A stretch of DNA of 64,000 nucleotides, from assembly GCA_002786065.1 (NCBI GenBank), contig NHNY01000018.1:620001-684000 (forward strand). The letters run 5' to 3'. Positions 11,917-23,700 of the stretch are shown piece by piece. Numbering within the stretch: the first letter of the stretch is position 1; every line of letters starts with the position of its first letter. The notes beneath the pieces are model-generated. The model was not told where the DNA came from and made no database searches. It was given only the letters and a program-made list of their open reading frames with translations. Source of the stretch: Microcyclospora pomicola. Taxonomy: Eukaryota; Ascomycota; Dothideomycetes; Capnodiales. The position numbers and the translations under genes are program-made.

Positions 11917-12942
11917 ATGAGCTCTGCTATCGAAGCTGCTAAGCGTCAGGGCGAAGCAGCCCTGACAGTAGCCAAGGATGCTGCGGCAGATGTTCCCGCG
12001 GTAGTGCAGAGGGCGAAAGAGAATCCACAGAAAGCCAAGTCAGAGTTCCTGCACTTGCCTTACGTGCGCGCCGCACTCCCATTTGTCAACGGTGGCTTGG
12101 CTGGAATGGCGGCGACGACGGTGATCCAGCCAATAGACATGATCAAGGTTCGCCTACAACTGGCCGGCGAAGGTGTCAAGACAGGCCCAAAGCCGACGCC
12201 GATCGGCGTAACCAGGGACATCATTGCAGCTGGAAGAGTCATGGATCTGTACACTGGATTATCTGCCGGACTCTTGCGTCAAGCTGTATACACAACCGCG
12301 CGTCTAGGTTTCTTCGACACCTTCATGAAGTCCTTGACTGTGCGTGCCGAGCAGAAGGGCAATAAAATCGGATTCAGCGAGCGAGCCACAGCGGGTCTTG
12401 CTGCAGGAGGCCTTGGTGCGCTGATTGGAAACCCAGCTGACCTGGCCTTGATCCGCATGCAGTCGGATGGCCTGAAACCCGTGGCAGAGCGGAAGAACTA
12501 CAAAGGTGTGGTAGATGCGCTCACGGGCATTGCCCGAAACGAAGGTGTCTTGCGTCTATGGGCGGGCGCCTATCCGACAGTGGTGCGTGCGATGGCGTTG
12601 AACTTCGGTCAGCTGGCCTTCTTCTCCGAAGCCAAGTCTCAGCTGAAGGAGACCTCTCTTGGACCGCGAGCGCAGACCCTGACCGCCTCCGCCATCGCCG
12701 GGTTCTTCGCCTCATTCTTCTCCCTACCATTCGACTTTGTCAAGACTCGTCTGCAGAAACAGTCAAAAGGCCCAGACGGCAAGTACCCATACAAAGGTAT
12801 GTTTGACTGCTTCGGCAAGGTCATCCGAGAAGAAGGGCCGCTCAGGTTCTACCGCGGGTTTTCGACGTACTATGTACGCATAGCTCCCCATGCCATGCTC
12901 ACGCTGCTGGTCGCCGATTATCTCGGCTTCATAACGAAGTAA
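11917..12942 (+). CDS. Mitochondrial carrier, 2-oxoglutarate/malate type (SLC25A11-like)
   Basis: Inner-membrane solute carrier, most like the oxoglutarate/malate exchanger used in the malate-aspartate shuttle. Single exon of 341 residues. A roughly 45-residue Ala/Lys-rich leader precedes the usual three repeats of about 100 residues, each with two membrane helices. The three signature PxD/Exx[KR] motifs are PIDMIKVRLQ, PADLALIRMQ and PFDFVKTRLQ. The second repeat's NPADLALIRMQSDG closely resembles the NPAEVALIRM block of oxoglutarate carriers, which is why I prefer this to the dicarboxylate carrier Dic1; the substrate remains an inference. The start ATG (ATGAGCTCTGCT) follows a CT-rich leader and is the first in frame. 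Confidence 0.85.
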   Translation: MSSAIEAAKRQGEAALTVAKDAAADVPAVVQRAKENPQKAKSEFLHLPYVRAALPFVNGGLAGMAATTVIQPIDMIKVRLQLAGEGVKTGPKPTPIGVTRDIIAAGRVMDLYTGLSAGLLRQAVYTTARLGFFDTFMKSLTVRAEQKGNKIGFSERATAGLAAGGLGALIGNPADLALIRMQSDGLKPVAERKNYKGVVDALTGIARNEGVLRLWAGAYPTVVRAMALNFGQLAFFSEAKSQLKETSLGPRAQTLTASAIAGFFASFFSLPFDFVKTRLQKQSKGPDGKYPYKGMFDCFGKVIREEGPLRFYRGFSTYYVRIAPHAMLTLLVADYLGFITK

Positions 12943-13410
12943 GGTTTTGCGGCATGATGAGTGCAGACCGGGATCTCAGCGTGCGAGGAAGTGAATGGGA
13001 TGGCGTTCAATCTTACCAATACATAGCTTGATCCATGTGATTGCTTTCCCACTGTGAGAAGCGAAAGTTTGGGCGTTCGGGCGGTCGAGCTAAGTCCATG
13101 GTAGCAGCGTCTTTAATTACAACTCTCTCATTTGCTTCTCATTCTCACACCTGGATATACATCGCAGCGATGGGTGATTGTATCATTGTTGCTCGAGAGT
13201 GATGATACCTTGATCCAGTCGAAATAGGTCTCCGTTCGTATGCCTATAATGTGTGCCGGACAAGCCTGGTTGTCGATTGTAAAAGTGAAGTGAGCTCTAG
13301 CGTCTGTCCCACGCGACGCGCCCTCCTCGCGTACCATACCCGCTTGAATATATCATGCTCTAAGTGCTTCAAGCAAGATCGTTTAGGCCAGAGTGGCTGC
13401 AAATCCCGTC
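12943..13410. other. Intergenic region between carrier and NSE2
   Basis: About 470 bp holding the carrier 3' UTR and the NSE2 promoter, both plus-strand. Nothing else recognised. Confidence 0.6.
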
Positions 13411-14787
13411 ATGTCTCGCCTACGACAAAGTACGCGCGAGCCAACACTGCCACCAACACAAACCTCGGCAATACCGACTTACGAAGCGCCTGCCTTTACC
13501 CTGACGCCTGACGCTCAACGAGCCATCCAGCGATTGAAAGAAGGACAGCAGATCAAGAAGCTCGTTGCAAGCTTACAAGTCGCCCGCGAGAACATCCAGG
13601 CGTCGGCAGGCGATATCAACGAGTGTCTGGCGGACCAGGAACGTGCCGAGAAGAAGCACAAGCAACGCAATGTCGCCGCCGCCGGGTCGGCTGATCCGGT
13701 GCAGGAGAGGATCGATGAGCTGCGGGACAAAGTCGAGCGGATGACACAGCGGATGGACGAGAGCATGCGCAAGATCATCGACGGGCAGAATAGCATTCAG
13801 CAAGTCTTTGCGTCGGTCGATGCCACCTCCGCTCATGCGACGGAGATCGCCAGCACCCAAGCGACGCAACCGCAGAGGAAGTCGAGGAGACGGAGGACTG
13901 GAGCTGGTGATGCAGGCGAAGGATCGAGCGGTGGGAGTGAGGATGAGGGCGAGGATGAAGAGCTCGAGGAGTTCGAGCCGACCGCACCGGGCACGCAGGA
14001 TCAGATCTCTGCTTACAACAACTTTAAGAAACAGGTGGACGATGCCAAGACTCGGTATCAGACCGCCAGCTTGACGGAGCGATATGCTGAGAACGAGGAC
14101 TATCGCAACTTCAGGCGGCTAGTGCACGATTCGCGGTACGGCGATGAGGGCCCTCCTCTTGCCCCTGAAAGCCAGTGGTTCGATGAAGGCGGTGCTCCAG
14201 CCCCTGGTGTCACCCGCGCGGGCGGCGAGGACGACTCGGACGACGATATCGCGGTGTCTCGCGCGACGATCAGCACGCGCTGCCCGCTGACGCTGCAGGA
14301 GTTCAAGACGCCACTCACGTCGAAGAAATGTCCGCACAGTTTCGAGAAGGAGGCGATCTTGCAGATGATCAGAGCGAGCTCGAATCGCATCGGTGGGCAC
14401 GAGGTACAGCGAGGCGTGATCGTTGGCGGCACGCAGGCTGTCATGTGCCCTGTGCCGGGCTGTGCAGAGATGTTGACCGCCGATGATCTGCATGAAGACC
14501 AGGTGCTGAAGCGCAAGATCCAGCGTCTGCAGCGCGCCAAGGAGATGACGGAGGCCGGCGACGACGACGAAGCACCGGATGGTACCCAGCGTAATGCTAC
14601 GATCTTGGACGATGACGGTGATGATCATGTTGACGACTTTGACGATCTTGCAAGGTCACAGACGCAAACGCAGACCCAGACGAAAATGAAAAGGGAGAAA
14701 CGAAGTGGGACTGTGCCAAGGAGCTCTGCTGCGCGACAACGCATGGATGAAGATGCCGACGGGGACTCGGTCATGTTTGATACGTAG
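13411..14787 (+). CDS. NSE2: SMC5/6 complex E3 SUMO ligase Nse2/Mms21
   Basis: SUMO E3 ligase docked on Smc5 in the Smc5/6 complex, acting in recombination repair. Single exon of 458 residues. The frame extends upstream through a GTG, but the first ATG is at 13411 (MSRLRQSTREP). Residues about 30-240 are helical and acidic and would hold the Smc5-binding helices. The SP-RING/MIZ domain at about residues 285-370 shows CPLTLQEF, KKCPHSF and MCPVPGCAEML, i.e. the C...CxH...C...C ligands that bind one zinc. After it come a charged linker, an acidic DDDGDDHVDDFDD stretch and a TQ repeat (QTQTQTQT). The protein is longer than yeast Mms21 (267 residues); the extra length is disordered acidic sequence. 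Convergent with the next gene, only 123 bp away. Confidence 0.88.
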   Translation: MSRLRQSTREPTLPPTQTSAIPTYEAPAFTLTPDAQRAIQRLKEGQQIKKLVASLQVARENIQASAGDINECLADQERAEKKHKQRNVAAAGSADPVQERIDELRDKVERMTQRMDESMRKIIDGQNSIQQVFASVDATSAHATEIASTQATQPQRKSRRRRTGAGDAGEGSSGGSEDEGEDEELEEFEPTAPGTQDQISAYNNFKKQVDDAKTRYQTASLTERYAENEDYRNFRRLVHDSRYGDEGPPLAPESQWFDEGGAPAPGVTRAGGEDDSDDDIAVSRATISTRCPLTLQEFKTPLTSKKCPHSFEKEAILQMIRASSNRIGGHEVQRGVIVGGTQAVMCPVPGCAEMLTADDLHEDQVLKRKIQRLQRAKEMTEAGDDDEAPDGTQRNATILDDDGDDHVDDFDDLARSQTQTQTQTKMKREKRSGTVPRSSAARQRMDEDADGDSVMFDT

Positions 14788-14910
14788 AATGAGTGTAAAA
14801 GTAAAGCATCTTGTCGTATATGTACAAACAACAGCCAGAAAGCGCCCCAATATCTATAGTAGATGCGTGCCTACAAGAACCACAATGATATCTCAACAAC
14901 TCCAGATCGC

Positions 14911-15655
14911 TTAGTGCTTAGCGAAGAACTTGTTCGTCCAGGCCGACTTGGTCGAGTCGGCATCCACAGATCTGACGCTGTGCGAAGGACCTTTCTCCAC
15001 GTCCTGGACGTTCACCACCAGGCCGCGCGCCTGACCCGGCGGCTTGATGGCCACCACGCGAGGCGGGCAGAACTTTCGCGTGCCGGCTGCATAGACGCCT
15101 GTACGGCGGTCCCGGCGCTGGGACAGGTCGTCGGCTTTGCCACCGCCGAAGCGGCCTGTGATCCTGCGAGAGACACGAGCGACGGAGGCGCGGACGTTCC
15201 ATTGGCGGCGCTTGGCGAGGACGAAGAGTACGGTAGAAGCAACTGCGAGGGGAATTCGTTAGATTGTGGTTCATAGCTCGTTGTAATGAATGGCACTTAC
15301 CACCAAAGAGAACGACGAGCACGACAACGATGATGATCGCGATCAGTCCGCCTTTGCTTAGGTTGAATGAGTTCCCATCGCTGGACCCGGATGCGCCGGC
15401 GTCGGTATCGACATATTGTCCATCGTTGCTATCGGTGCTTGCGGCGGCGGCAGTGGCGGCGATGACTGAGGTTTGGGCCGTGGTGGCGGAGGTCGCACTG
15501 ATCGCGTTGCTCGTGATCGTGGGCGCTGTATCGAGGGCCGCAGCGGTGACCTGGCTGACTTCCTCGATCCGAGTGACTGTTACGGTGTGTTGTGCAATAG
15601 CAGAGGAAGAAACTGCCAGGAAGAAGGAAAGCGTGGAGAGCAAGCTGAATTTCAT
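14911..15655 (-). CDS. Small secretory-pathway protein with signal peptide and one TM helix
   Basis: No family recognised. Exons are 15301-15655 and 14911-15242, split by a 58-nt intron (15243-15300, GTAAGT...CGCAG), giving 228 residues. Visible parts: a signal peptide (MKFSLLSTLSFFLAVSSSAIA), a Thr/Ser/Ala-rich linker of about 80 residues likely to be O-glycosylated, then a strong membrane helix (GGLIAIIIVVVLVVLFGG) at about residues 101-118 that crosses the intron and runs into VASTVLFVLAKRR. A basic cytosolic tail of about 95 residues follows. The layout (signal peptide, Ser/Thr-rich ectodomain, single TM, basic tail) is that of a type I plasma-membrane or wall-sensor-like protein. That role is inference. 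Confidence 0.75.
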
Positions 15656-16511
15656 GGCTGCGAGGTGCTGCGAGCGGATCTTGTGCTCAGAAATTGATCA
15701 AAGTTGAAGGGACAAATCAATGAGTGACCGTAAGCAAGAGTGAGAAGTTCCAGGCTTCCAGCGCCGTCTTTGTTAGGAGAGAAAGAAAGCAAGGATGAAG
15801 CAATGATTGAGAGCAGAGAATGTACTGAACCGCCAGAGACGTCTGGTCATTGCTTTGGGGGCCTCCCCTGATCATATCTGCAACCCAGGAATTCAGACCT
15901 GCTACAAGCGCCAAGTCGACATGCAGTCTGAAGGTGATGGTCCAGCCGCCAGTGTGCTGAAACCGATCAGTGTCAATCGCATATCATTGGCGATGGTGCT
16001 ATGCGTGGGAGGTGAGGTGGGCGCGTAGTGATTGCTTCGCACGGGCCAACGTTGTGCACTTGAAACGAACTTCTGAAAGACGGCGCTTAACATAGACTCC
16101 AATCAACCACAGACAGTAATCGGTTCGTACCTTGAACTCCATGCACACAAGATTAGTGCATTGGAGCTAATGACACATACTCGGGTAAGTTTGATCAAGC
16201 TCTAGTACTCTGTCGTCAGCTCTGGCTCTCTTGCCATTGACAAAGCCTCCAGGCAAGAACATACACGTTCTCGTGGCTGATGTTATCTACAGAAAGCTGT
16301 GTGTCTCGATTTCAGATGTATTGTAAGGCGGATGCGCCGGCATACAACAAAGGTGATGACCGCGAACCTGACATTGGCCGAATATGGGTTTTGCGACCCC
16401 TCAAGCACGTAAGAAGTTTCACGACCCGTGGCACTTTGCTGTCTTACCTGTGTGAATGGACAGCTCATTTGCTGCATTGCATTTCCGTACCTTTGCAACG
16501 AGACCCATAGC
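15656..16511. other. Intergenic region between membrane protein and HET-NACHT locus
   Basis: About 850 bp that should include the promoter of the minus-strand membrane-protein gene and the 3' UTR of the HET-NACHT gene. No gene or repeat recognised. Confidence 0.55.
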
Positions 16512-19500
16512 CTAGGAGTGCGCGTGCCCAAGCTCGGCCAGATGTCTGGCATAAGATATCAGATGATCAACTCGGTCGCCAAGTCCGAACCTCAGGCGTT
16601 CAAATATCTCTGCAACAGATATGGAGTATCCGTCACTGGTCTGAGATGATAGCTGTGTCCCAGTCGCCGGTGTGTACCAGTCGTGGGATGATTGCGGTGG
16701 ATCTCCCTGAGGCTGCAGCCAGCTGTCCAATGTGCAGATTCTGATGGATAGGTGTGCTCCGCCTTCGAGCATTGCTTCGAGACACTTGAAGATGGCAGTC
16801 TTTACTGTGTCTGGTTCTTTGTTCAAAACACCGTTATAGTTGATCAACGACACCAAGAACAATGTCCACACTGAGGCATTCGTATAATGTTGGTTGGGAT
16901 CGGCGCCGAAAGAAAGCAAGCTTCGCACAAGCTCAGGTACTGGATACTTACTACCAACTGGACAGTGATGCCACCAGCTGCAAAAACGAGGGCGAAGAGC
17001 ATAATCAAGTAGCGGGCGACCAGACTTTTCACGCACAACCATAACATTCAGTGCCTGGGCGACGTAAGAAGTTAGAGCAAAGTCAATCGCAAGGGTGAGA
17101 AAGGTGCTCTGCTCCTCCTCCCACATCCTCAGACAGTGAGAGATGTACCAGCCATCGTCAATGTCACGATATGTGTGGACGATGTGGTCCACCACATGAC
17201 TGAATCTCGTGGCAAATTGAGCGGAGCGAGAATCCTCGCGGAAATCTGGTACCGCCAGCGTGCTGATGAAGTAGCTCGACAATCCAATGACCTCCTCAGA
17301 CACTGGAAATGTGTTAGTGCACAGGAAGATTTCCATCAGCCTTGCATTGCGGAGATAATTCCTTGCGCCAAAAGGGCCTTGTGCATGCCGCATGAGGAAC
17401 TGCTGTGGTTTGGGTCCGCAGAGGTACTCCTGCATTGAACGATGCATGAAATCAACGGTGAAATCAAATGCTCTGCTGCTGTCATTGCGCAGTAAGTGGA
17501 CTAGTGGCTGTGAGAGTGTGGTGACGGCGTGAAGAGACGGGTCCTCTCCAATTGAGGATCCAATCACAAGCGAAAGATTGACGTTGTAATCCCCGGCCTC
17601 AGTTATGTCTTGTCCGGTATGATTTGCGTGTGAATTGGGATCAAAATCGCACTCCACAACCCCTCCGACGCGATGTGCGTATGAATGAACTTCGAAGTAA
17701 CACTCCAGAATGCCTTTACAGCGACTGGACAGCCTCCTTAGCGCTGTTTCTAGAGTATAGATGAGCCCTTCAGTGCTGCTGAGGTCACGAAAGTACTTCT
17801 GACGCTCATCGGCCAGCGAGAAGTCGATGCCAGCGTCGCCTATGAAGATGAGATCGAGTAATTGAAGAGGATGCAAAGATAAGAACTCATGTTCTTTGTG
17901 AAGAGCAAGCTGCAACATAGTGCATGCTTCTTGTCGATAATTTGGCTCAATCGACTCCAAAAGCCGAGTGAAGTACTGATCGAGGCCGCTGGGTATGCTG
18001 TTAACTTTGCGTTGCAGCTCATCGTAGCTAGCGCCATCTCGCATAGCATACAAGAGCTCCTTGACGACTAGTCGAACCCATAGAAAGACGCCTTCAGCTC
18101 TGGTGACAATCGTGGAGATAAGGTCCTTGGCTCGAGGATTGTATGCAAGCATTCGGTGGTATCGCTGCTGTGACAGGAGTTGACCTCGAACATATATCTC
18201 GATATCTTGTGCTGAGAGATCTTCCAATCGCAGCTTGGGGCATGTGCCGAACGCATCCTCAAATGTGGTCCATCGCCGGCTTGAGACGCAGAGTTTGACA
18301 TGAGAATTGTCAGCCAATTCTAACAAGAACGCTACAAGCTCATCTCGTGCGTCATCGTCACCATCAGCCTCATCCAGGCCATCTATGAGAAGCAAAACCT
18401 TGGCTGATGATGAGAAAGCGGACAAGACTTTCACGAAACAGTCGCGAATCTCGACATCTGTATGTGGCCAGTGTTGCCGATAGGCCACATGTGCGCCTAT
18501 CTAGCTCTTGAAGGCAGCAAATGCTATATCATGCTTTGGAAGCTCGATGTAAAGCTGATACATCAACGTCCGACAGAGTCCAGGGAGCGTGTTCTGCATG
18601 TAATTTCCCGGTTTCCAGAAGTAGTACTGAAGCTTGAGGACTTGGAGCTGCTCTACCCACGGTTGCATATGCTGATTCGGTCGAAGCTCTTCGTCCAGAA
18701 ATTTGACCAAGTTCGACTTCCCTGCTCCCGGTTTTGCGTTGATCCAGTAGATGCGATCGGCAGGTCTTGGATCTCTGAGCCATGTAGTAAAACTATCCCA
18801 TTTCGTGCTGGCACTACTTGGAGACAACACCCATCTGTATGTGTTATGGTATGCGGTTTTAATATGAGCCCTCCGATCTCCCATCTGTGGGAAGTACAAG
18901 CTGTCCCCGAACTCTTCGAGTCTCTTTTTGACGCTCCTCTCTGCTTCCAGTGGGAGGTTCCCATAAGCCAGCTGAGGAGCTGATTGAGTGTTGTTCTTTA
19001 CAGCAAGTACAGCTGTATCGTCTTCCAGGGATATCTCTTTGAAAAGTCGGCTTCTAGCCTTCTCCGCCCCCTCGCCATAATTGGCTCCGATAGTGACATC
19101 AAAGATACCAAAAAGGCAGTAAAATAAGTCTTCTTCACGCGTTGTCTCTCTGCCAATTGTCCATGCCAGCTTTGCCGCCGCACTCAAGCTTCTGCTGTCA
19201 TCGTAATCCCGTAAAACACTCTCGGGAATGTGAGTAATTTCAGCGATAGTCGTTTCCAGTGGAGGTCCAATGCTCAACAGTGTGCCATCGTCACGGTATC
19301 TTCGCCTGCCCTTATGACCGACCACTTCCCAGTTCTTCGTCACGAATAACACCGTGGATGGCGCTAGCAGTTCTTGTAGTGTCCAGCCCCTCGTGAACCA
19401 CTCACTACAACGAAATTGATGCAGGTCTGGATCGAGATGTTGGCTGACGTCCGGAAGGTAAACAACACAGAGCTCAGACCGAGAGTACCACTTGAACATC

Positions 19501-19775
19501 GCGTTGATGGCCTCCGAAACCTCCTGACTGCTAGTCTTGTCGATGCAAGCCGTGTCCAGCCAAATCCAGAGGACATCCTTCAGGTGAACTTTCACGAACT
19601 GCACGAAGCCAATAACTTTTTTATAGCCAATAGAGTCGGTGTTGCGCCGCTTCTGGAAATTTTTCAGGGTGGTTTCGCCATCTCTGCTCCATCTGTGTGA
19701 AGCGATGACATATCTTGGGGTGTCGCCAAACAGGAACTCCCAGAACTCGAGAGTGTGTACGTGAAGAAGTCTCAT
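16512..19775 (-). pseudogene. HET-NACHT NLR-like gene interrupted by one in-frame stop
   Basis: Fungal NLR-type protein of the kind that governs heterokaryon incompatibility and cell death. The upstream part (18501-19775, 424 codons from the ATG at 19775) carries a HET domain (RYVIASHRWSRDG, WIWLDTACIDKTSSQEVSEAINAMFKWY, CVVYLPDV, RGWTLQELLAPSTVLF) and then a P-loop (INAKPGAGKSNL). A TAG at 18501-18503 follows. The same frame continues downstream without another break for about 660 codons to 16512, with the Walker B box (VLLLIDGLDEADG), a sensor-like VKLCVSSRRW, the RAEGVFLWVRLVVKEL block and a long C-terminal region with one faint ankyrin-like stretch. No clear WD40 or TPR array is present. 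The stop sits between Walker A and Walker B, in a segment normally continuous. It may be a real inactivation, a strain allele or a sequence error. A short intron removing it in frame is not evident. Confidence 0.75.
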
Positions 19776-20739
19776 GATGAGCAAGCATACCACTCATCAC
19801 GACCGCTTTCAGTAAAAGGCAGCCAAGAATGCGATCTACGATGAGATTACCTTGACAACTCAACTGTGAGAAGCCTTGACATTCATTCTCTAGTTGGTGC
19901 TGCAGATCATCCAGGTCTGCGCAGTGATGCTGTATCAGGCTGAGGTTCCCACATCTCTTGAGCTCGAGCTCGGTGGCGTGCAGCTTCCTGCAGGTACAAG
20001 TAGCACCTCGCCACTTCACGTGTTGGACTCCACTCGAACGACATCGACGACATTTGGGCAATCATGTTGGCGGAGAGAGAGATATATCAGAGGAAGCATC
20101 GTCGTGTCCACAATACTGTAGTGAAGATCATTAGAGTAGCGGGATGACCCGTGAGATCTCATGATGCTCCGATATCTAACTTTACTCATCATCGAAGTCG
20201 ATCTTCGAGCGGACACAGCGCGTGGTTGGATAAGTTGGACCTGATTCCAGCATGTTGAAAAGCGTCCACGGTGGAGTTGAGATGTCGCTATAGCCTCGAT
20301 GAGCTCTGGAATGATGAACGGCTTCTTGAGACATGAAGTCGTGCGTACGTACGCTCTTGCAAGGTCCTCGCAACGAGGCGAGGTGACCTTTGATTCATCA
20401 AATCACGTGTACGGTACCGTAGCAATGAATCAAGAGCGTGGCCGCCTTGAGACTTTGAGCCTGCAATGGGTAGGAAGGAGCTCTCCATGCCTCTCAGGCT
20501 TGGTGTCTTCCACCTCGATTCCCTTCTCATCCTTGACATCACTCACTTTGAATAACCTGCACACTCAGATTCGCAGGCCTGACACGCCGAAACTATCACT
20601 GATGAAGAGTAGCAGTGTTCGTTGTGTTGTTTAGCACTGCCTTCGAACATTGCTTCGTGACTGCTGACATGGGCACGCACTGAGACAGGCCGACTTCAAC
20701 TTCCTCGGGTCTGAGACAGGCACGCAACAGCGTTGATTC
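19776..20739. other. Divergent intergenic region, HET-NACHT gene and coiled-coil gene
   Basis: About 960 bp between two genes read outward. Short frames on both strands have no recognisable homology. It should hold both promoters. Confidence 0.55.
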
Positions 20740-23700
20740 ATGGGGATCAAGCCTGGAGTCTCCTCGGTTATGGGCACGCTGCTGGTTCGTCAGCTAGCTG
20801 TCGAAGATGCTGATGAGCAGACCGCTTTTGCCTTCACGGAACCCTGTCGCCCGGTTGTCACCCAAAACAGAGCTCTTCGTACCAAGCGTACGTCAGACAC
20901 TGTGACAAGGGGCGCTGATAGAGCCACTAGGTTCTTAATGGCTTGTTTTCGATTGACTACTAATGTGTTTCACAGCTGGCGGAGAGACATACAATGGTGA
21001 CCCAATCACGTCGCCTCCACCTGAAGGTCTTGAATACAGCAAGGTTCCGGTCCCCAACTTGCAGCTCGATCATCAACGACATTCACATGGTAGGCCTAGA
21101 TCGGTGCCAAAATTATCGATGGAGGATCACCAGAAGCGAACTCCAGGTCCTTTGCTGGTCCCACAACGACGAAGCCCAGGATCTGGGTTATCTCCCGTAA
21201 TGCACGCTACCAGCGCAGCAAGTCAACGATCCACTGGTCCGGGTCTCTCAAATGACGGTGTCGATAGTGGACCGTTTCGCGATGGACGAGATCTTCAGCA
21301 GCAGCCTCAAGCTATTGCCGAGAAGGTGCACACGCCACCTGACGCTCGCTGTGTGGCAAGCAATGAACAATGTTCCAGTAAGGATGGTCAAAGACTGCTC
21401 CAGTACGCCGCTAGTGAAGCCGACAAAGGTCTGCAAGCTCTACAGGTGTCAAATCCTGGAGGATGTACAGATCCCAATGCGGTGAAGGATGCCCAAGGCC
21501 CCCGTCTGCGAGTCTTTGGCGAACAGGGCAACCTTACCAGCTATGGACCGAGTGGTAAAGCGGAGTCTTATTTGCCGAGCACTCTTTTCCCACAAGATAT
21601 CTTTCAGCCGGCTGAGATACAAGGAGGCTCAGCGCCGCACATGCGGCAAAAAAAGCGTAAAGCTAAGCATTATCAAGTCAAGCACACCTCTGCTGCTCCT
21701 GATGACATTGCGGATGGAAATAGTACGCTTGACTGGCTGCAGATGGCGGCCTTCGAAATCAAGAACATACAAGCAAGGCATGATAATCATGTTCAAAGCA
21801 TGGAAGAAGCGTATCGAGCTGACCTGGACCACTTTGCCAAAGACAAACACGATCTGCAGCACCTATTGGAACTTTCCAAGGAGGAGATCGCTACTCTGAC
21901 TGCAGCTGTTGACGAAGGCAAACGGAAGCAGAAAGAACGAGATGGCAAAGTTCTCAGATTGAAGAAGTTTGTTGACGGTCTTGGAACCGATTTCGACGTA
22001 TTGAAGAGGAACGCTACCGCCATCAACCGCCAAATCGAAGACGTGATTCGAGATTGCAGTGATCGGAAGAATGTTCAGCTGGGCTTGTCCCAGACGCTAT
22101 CGGATTGCACAGAGAGGGCGGCAAAGATCAGGACCCAAACTCTGAAAGCTCTGCAAGAAGCAAGTTCCGAGCTCCAAGATCACCGCGCGAAGAACAAGTA
22201 TCTGGAGCAGCAGTTGAGTGAGCGTATAGGTTTGTTGGCGGAAGAAAGAGACCGTCGCGCTCAGCTTGAACGTCAGATAGCCTCTACCTCATGTGCTGAT
22301 GCCGAGCTACAGCGGATGCTCAAGTCTCACCACGAGAAGGCGATGGATGAGCTGTTCGTAGCTCAAGCTAATATTGAGCAGCACCAAGAATACAGCAAGA
22401 AGCTGGCACAGACAGTCGAAGACGCTATGCTAGCTGTCCAGGGTTCGAGGTCGTCGGAGCATTCGAACACGAATGATCTTGTCATCATCAAGTCCAGCGT
22501 GGAAAAGTTGCAACAAAGGTATATCCCCAATGTATATGATTAGGAGTCACCACAACGCTAACTGCACATAGCATGACTGCCCTGCTTGATGCCTCCAGCG
22601 AGCCTGCAGAGGTGTCGAATGCCTTTGTGACACCACTCCACGAGGCGATGGAGAGCAGCCTCAGTGAGCTTAGATGCCTCAAGGCCAGTGTGGATCAACG
22701 CGAAACGGATTTGCAGGAGATCTCAAAATGTCAATCCGCTATTGCTGGACTCAACCAACAGGTAAATGCATCTGATGGTCGCATCAACGATCTAAAGACC
22801 CAGCTTGACACTGCAATGGGCAATTGTGCTCAGTTGAGGGACAACAACCTGGCACTTCAAGAGAGGCTCGCAAGTCTCCAGATCAAGAATCATTCGGGCG
22901 AAGAGAATGCTACGCAATTGCTTCATGTAAAGACCGAATTGCACACGAAAGATTTACATCTGGACGCCCTGAAGGCTGAACTCAAAGAGCAAGCAGAATG
23001 GCAACAGGCGACTCAATCGAAGAATGCTGAGTTGCAAGCACATATTTCTACTTTCAAGCAGCAGATTCAACAAGCGGAGATTACCATATCAGATCATGAC
23101 CGTCAGATGAAGGAGCTCGAGCAAAAACAGCTTCGCGACGAGCAAGCTCTTTGGACGGAGATCGAGTTACATGAGGCGAATTTCGTGACGCAGCGGCTAG
23201 CTGAGAAGGACAACGAGATAAGGAGAATTGCTACGGCAAGAGATAGCGTCTTGAAGGAATTGCAGAACGCCAGGGTACTGCTGAGTGCACGCGAAAATCA
23301 ACTAAATCAGGTGCAGCACCGCACAAATCTAGAGCTGGAAGCGCGTCTCCAGGAGCTATCGTCACTTGTCGACACACAGAAATCTACCATTGGAAGATTG
23401 GAGCACTCCCTAGCGGAACACGAAATGCCGTCAGAGAACGAGATTACAAGACAGACAGAGCTCGCAGCCTGGCAGAAGCACGTGAACGAACTTCAAGAGG
23501 AGCTCTCTCAGGCGCGCATGGACATCAGTGCAGCTAACACCAGATCTCAGTTGGAGCGAGAGGAGCATAAAGCTGGATTGCAGCAGCTTCGCGATTCATG
23601 CCAGCACAGCATCAAGGTAGAGAGTGTCAAAGTCCAGCAACAGATCACAGCCCTTCAGATCGCACTCGCAAGTGCACATGATGATCTCCAAGCTGAGATC

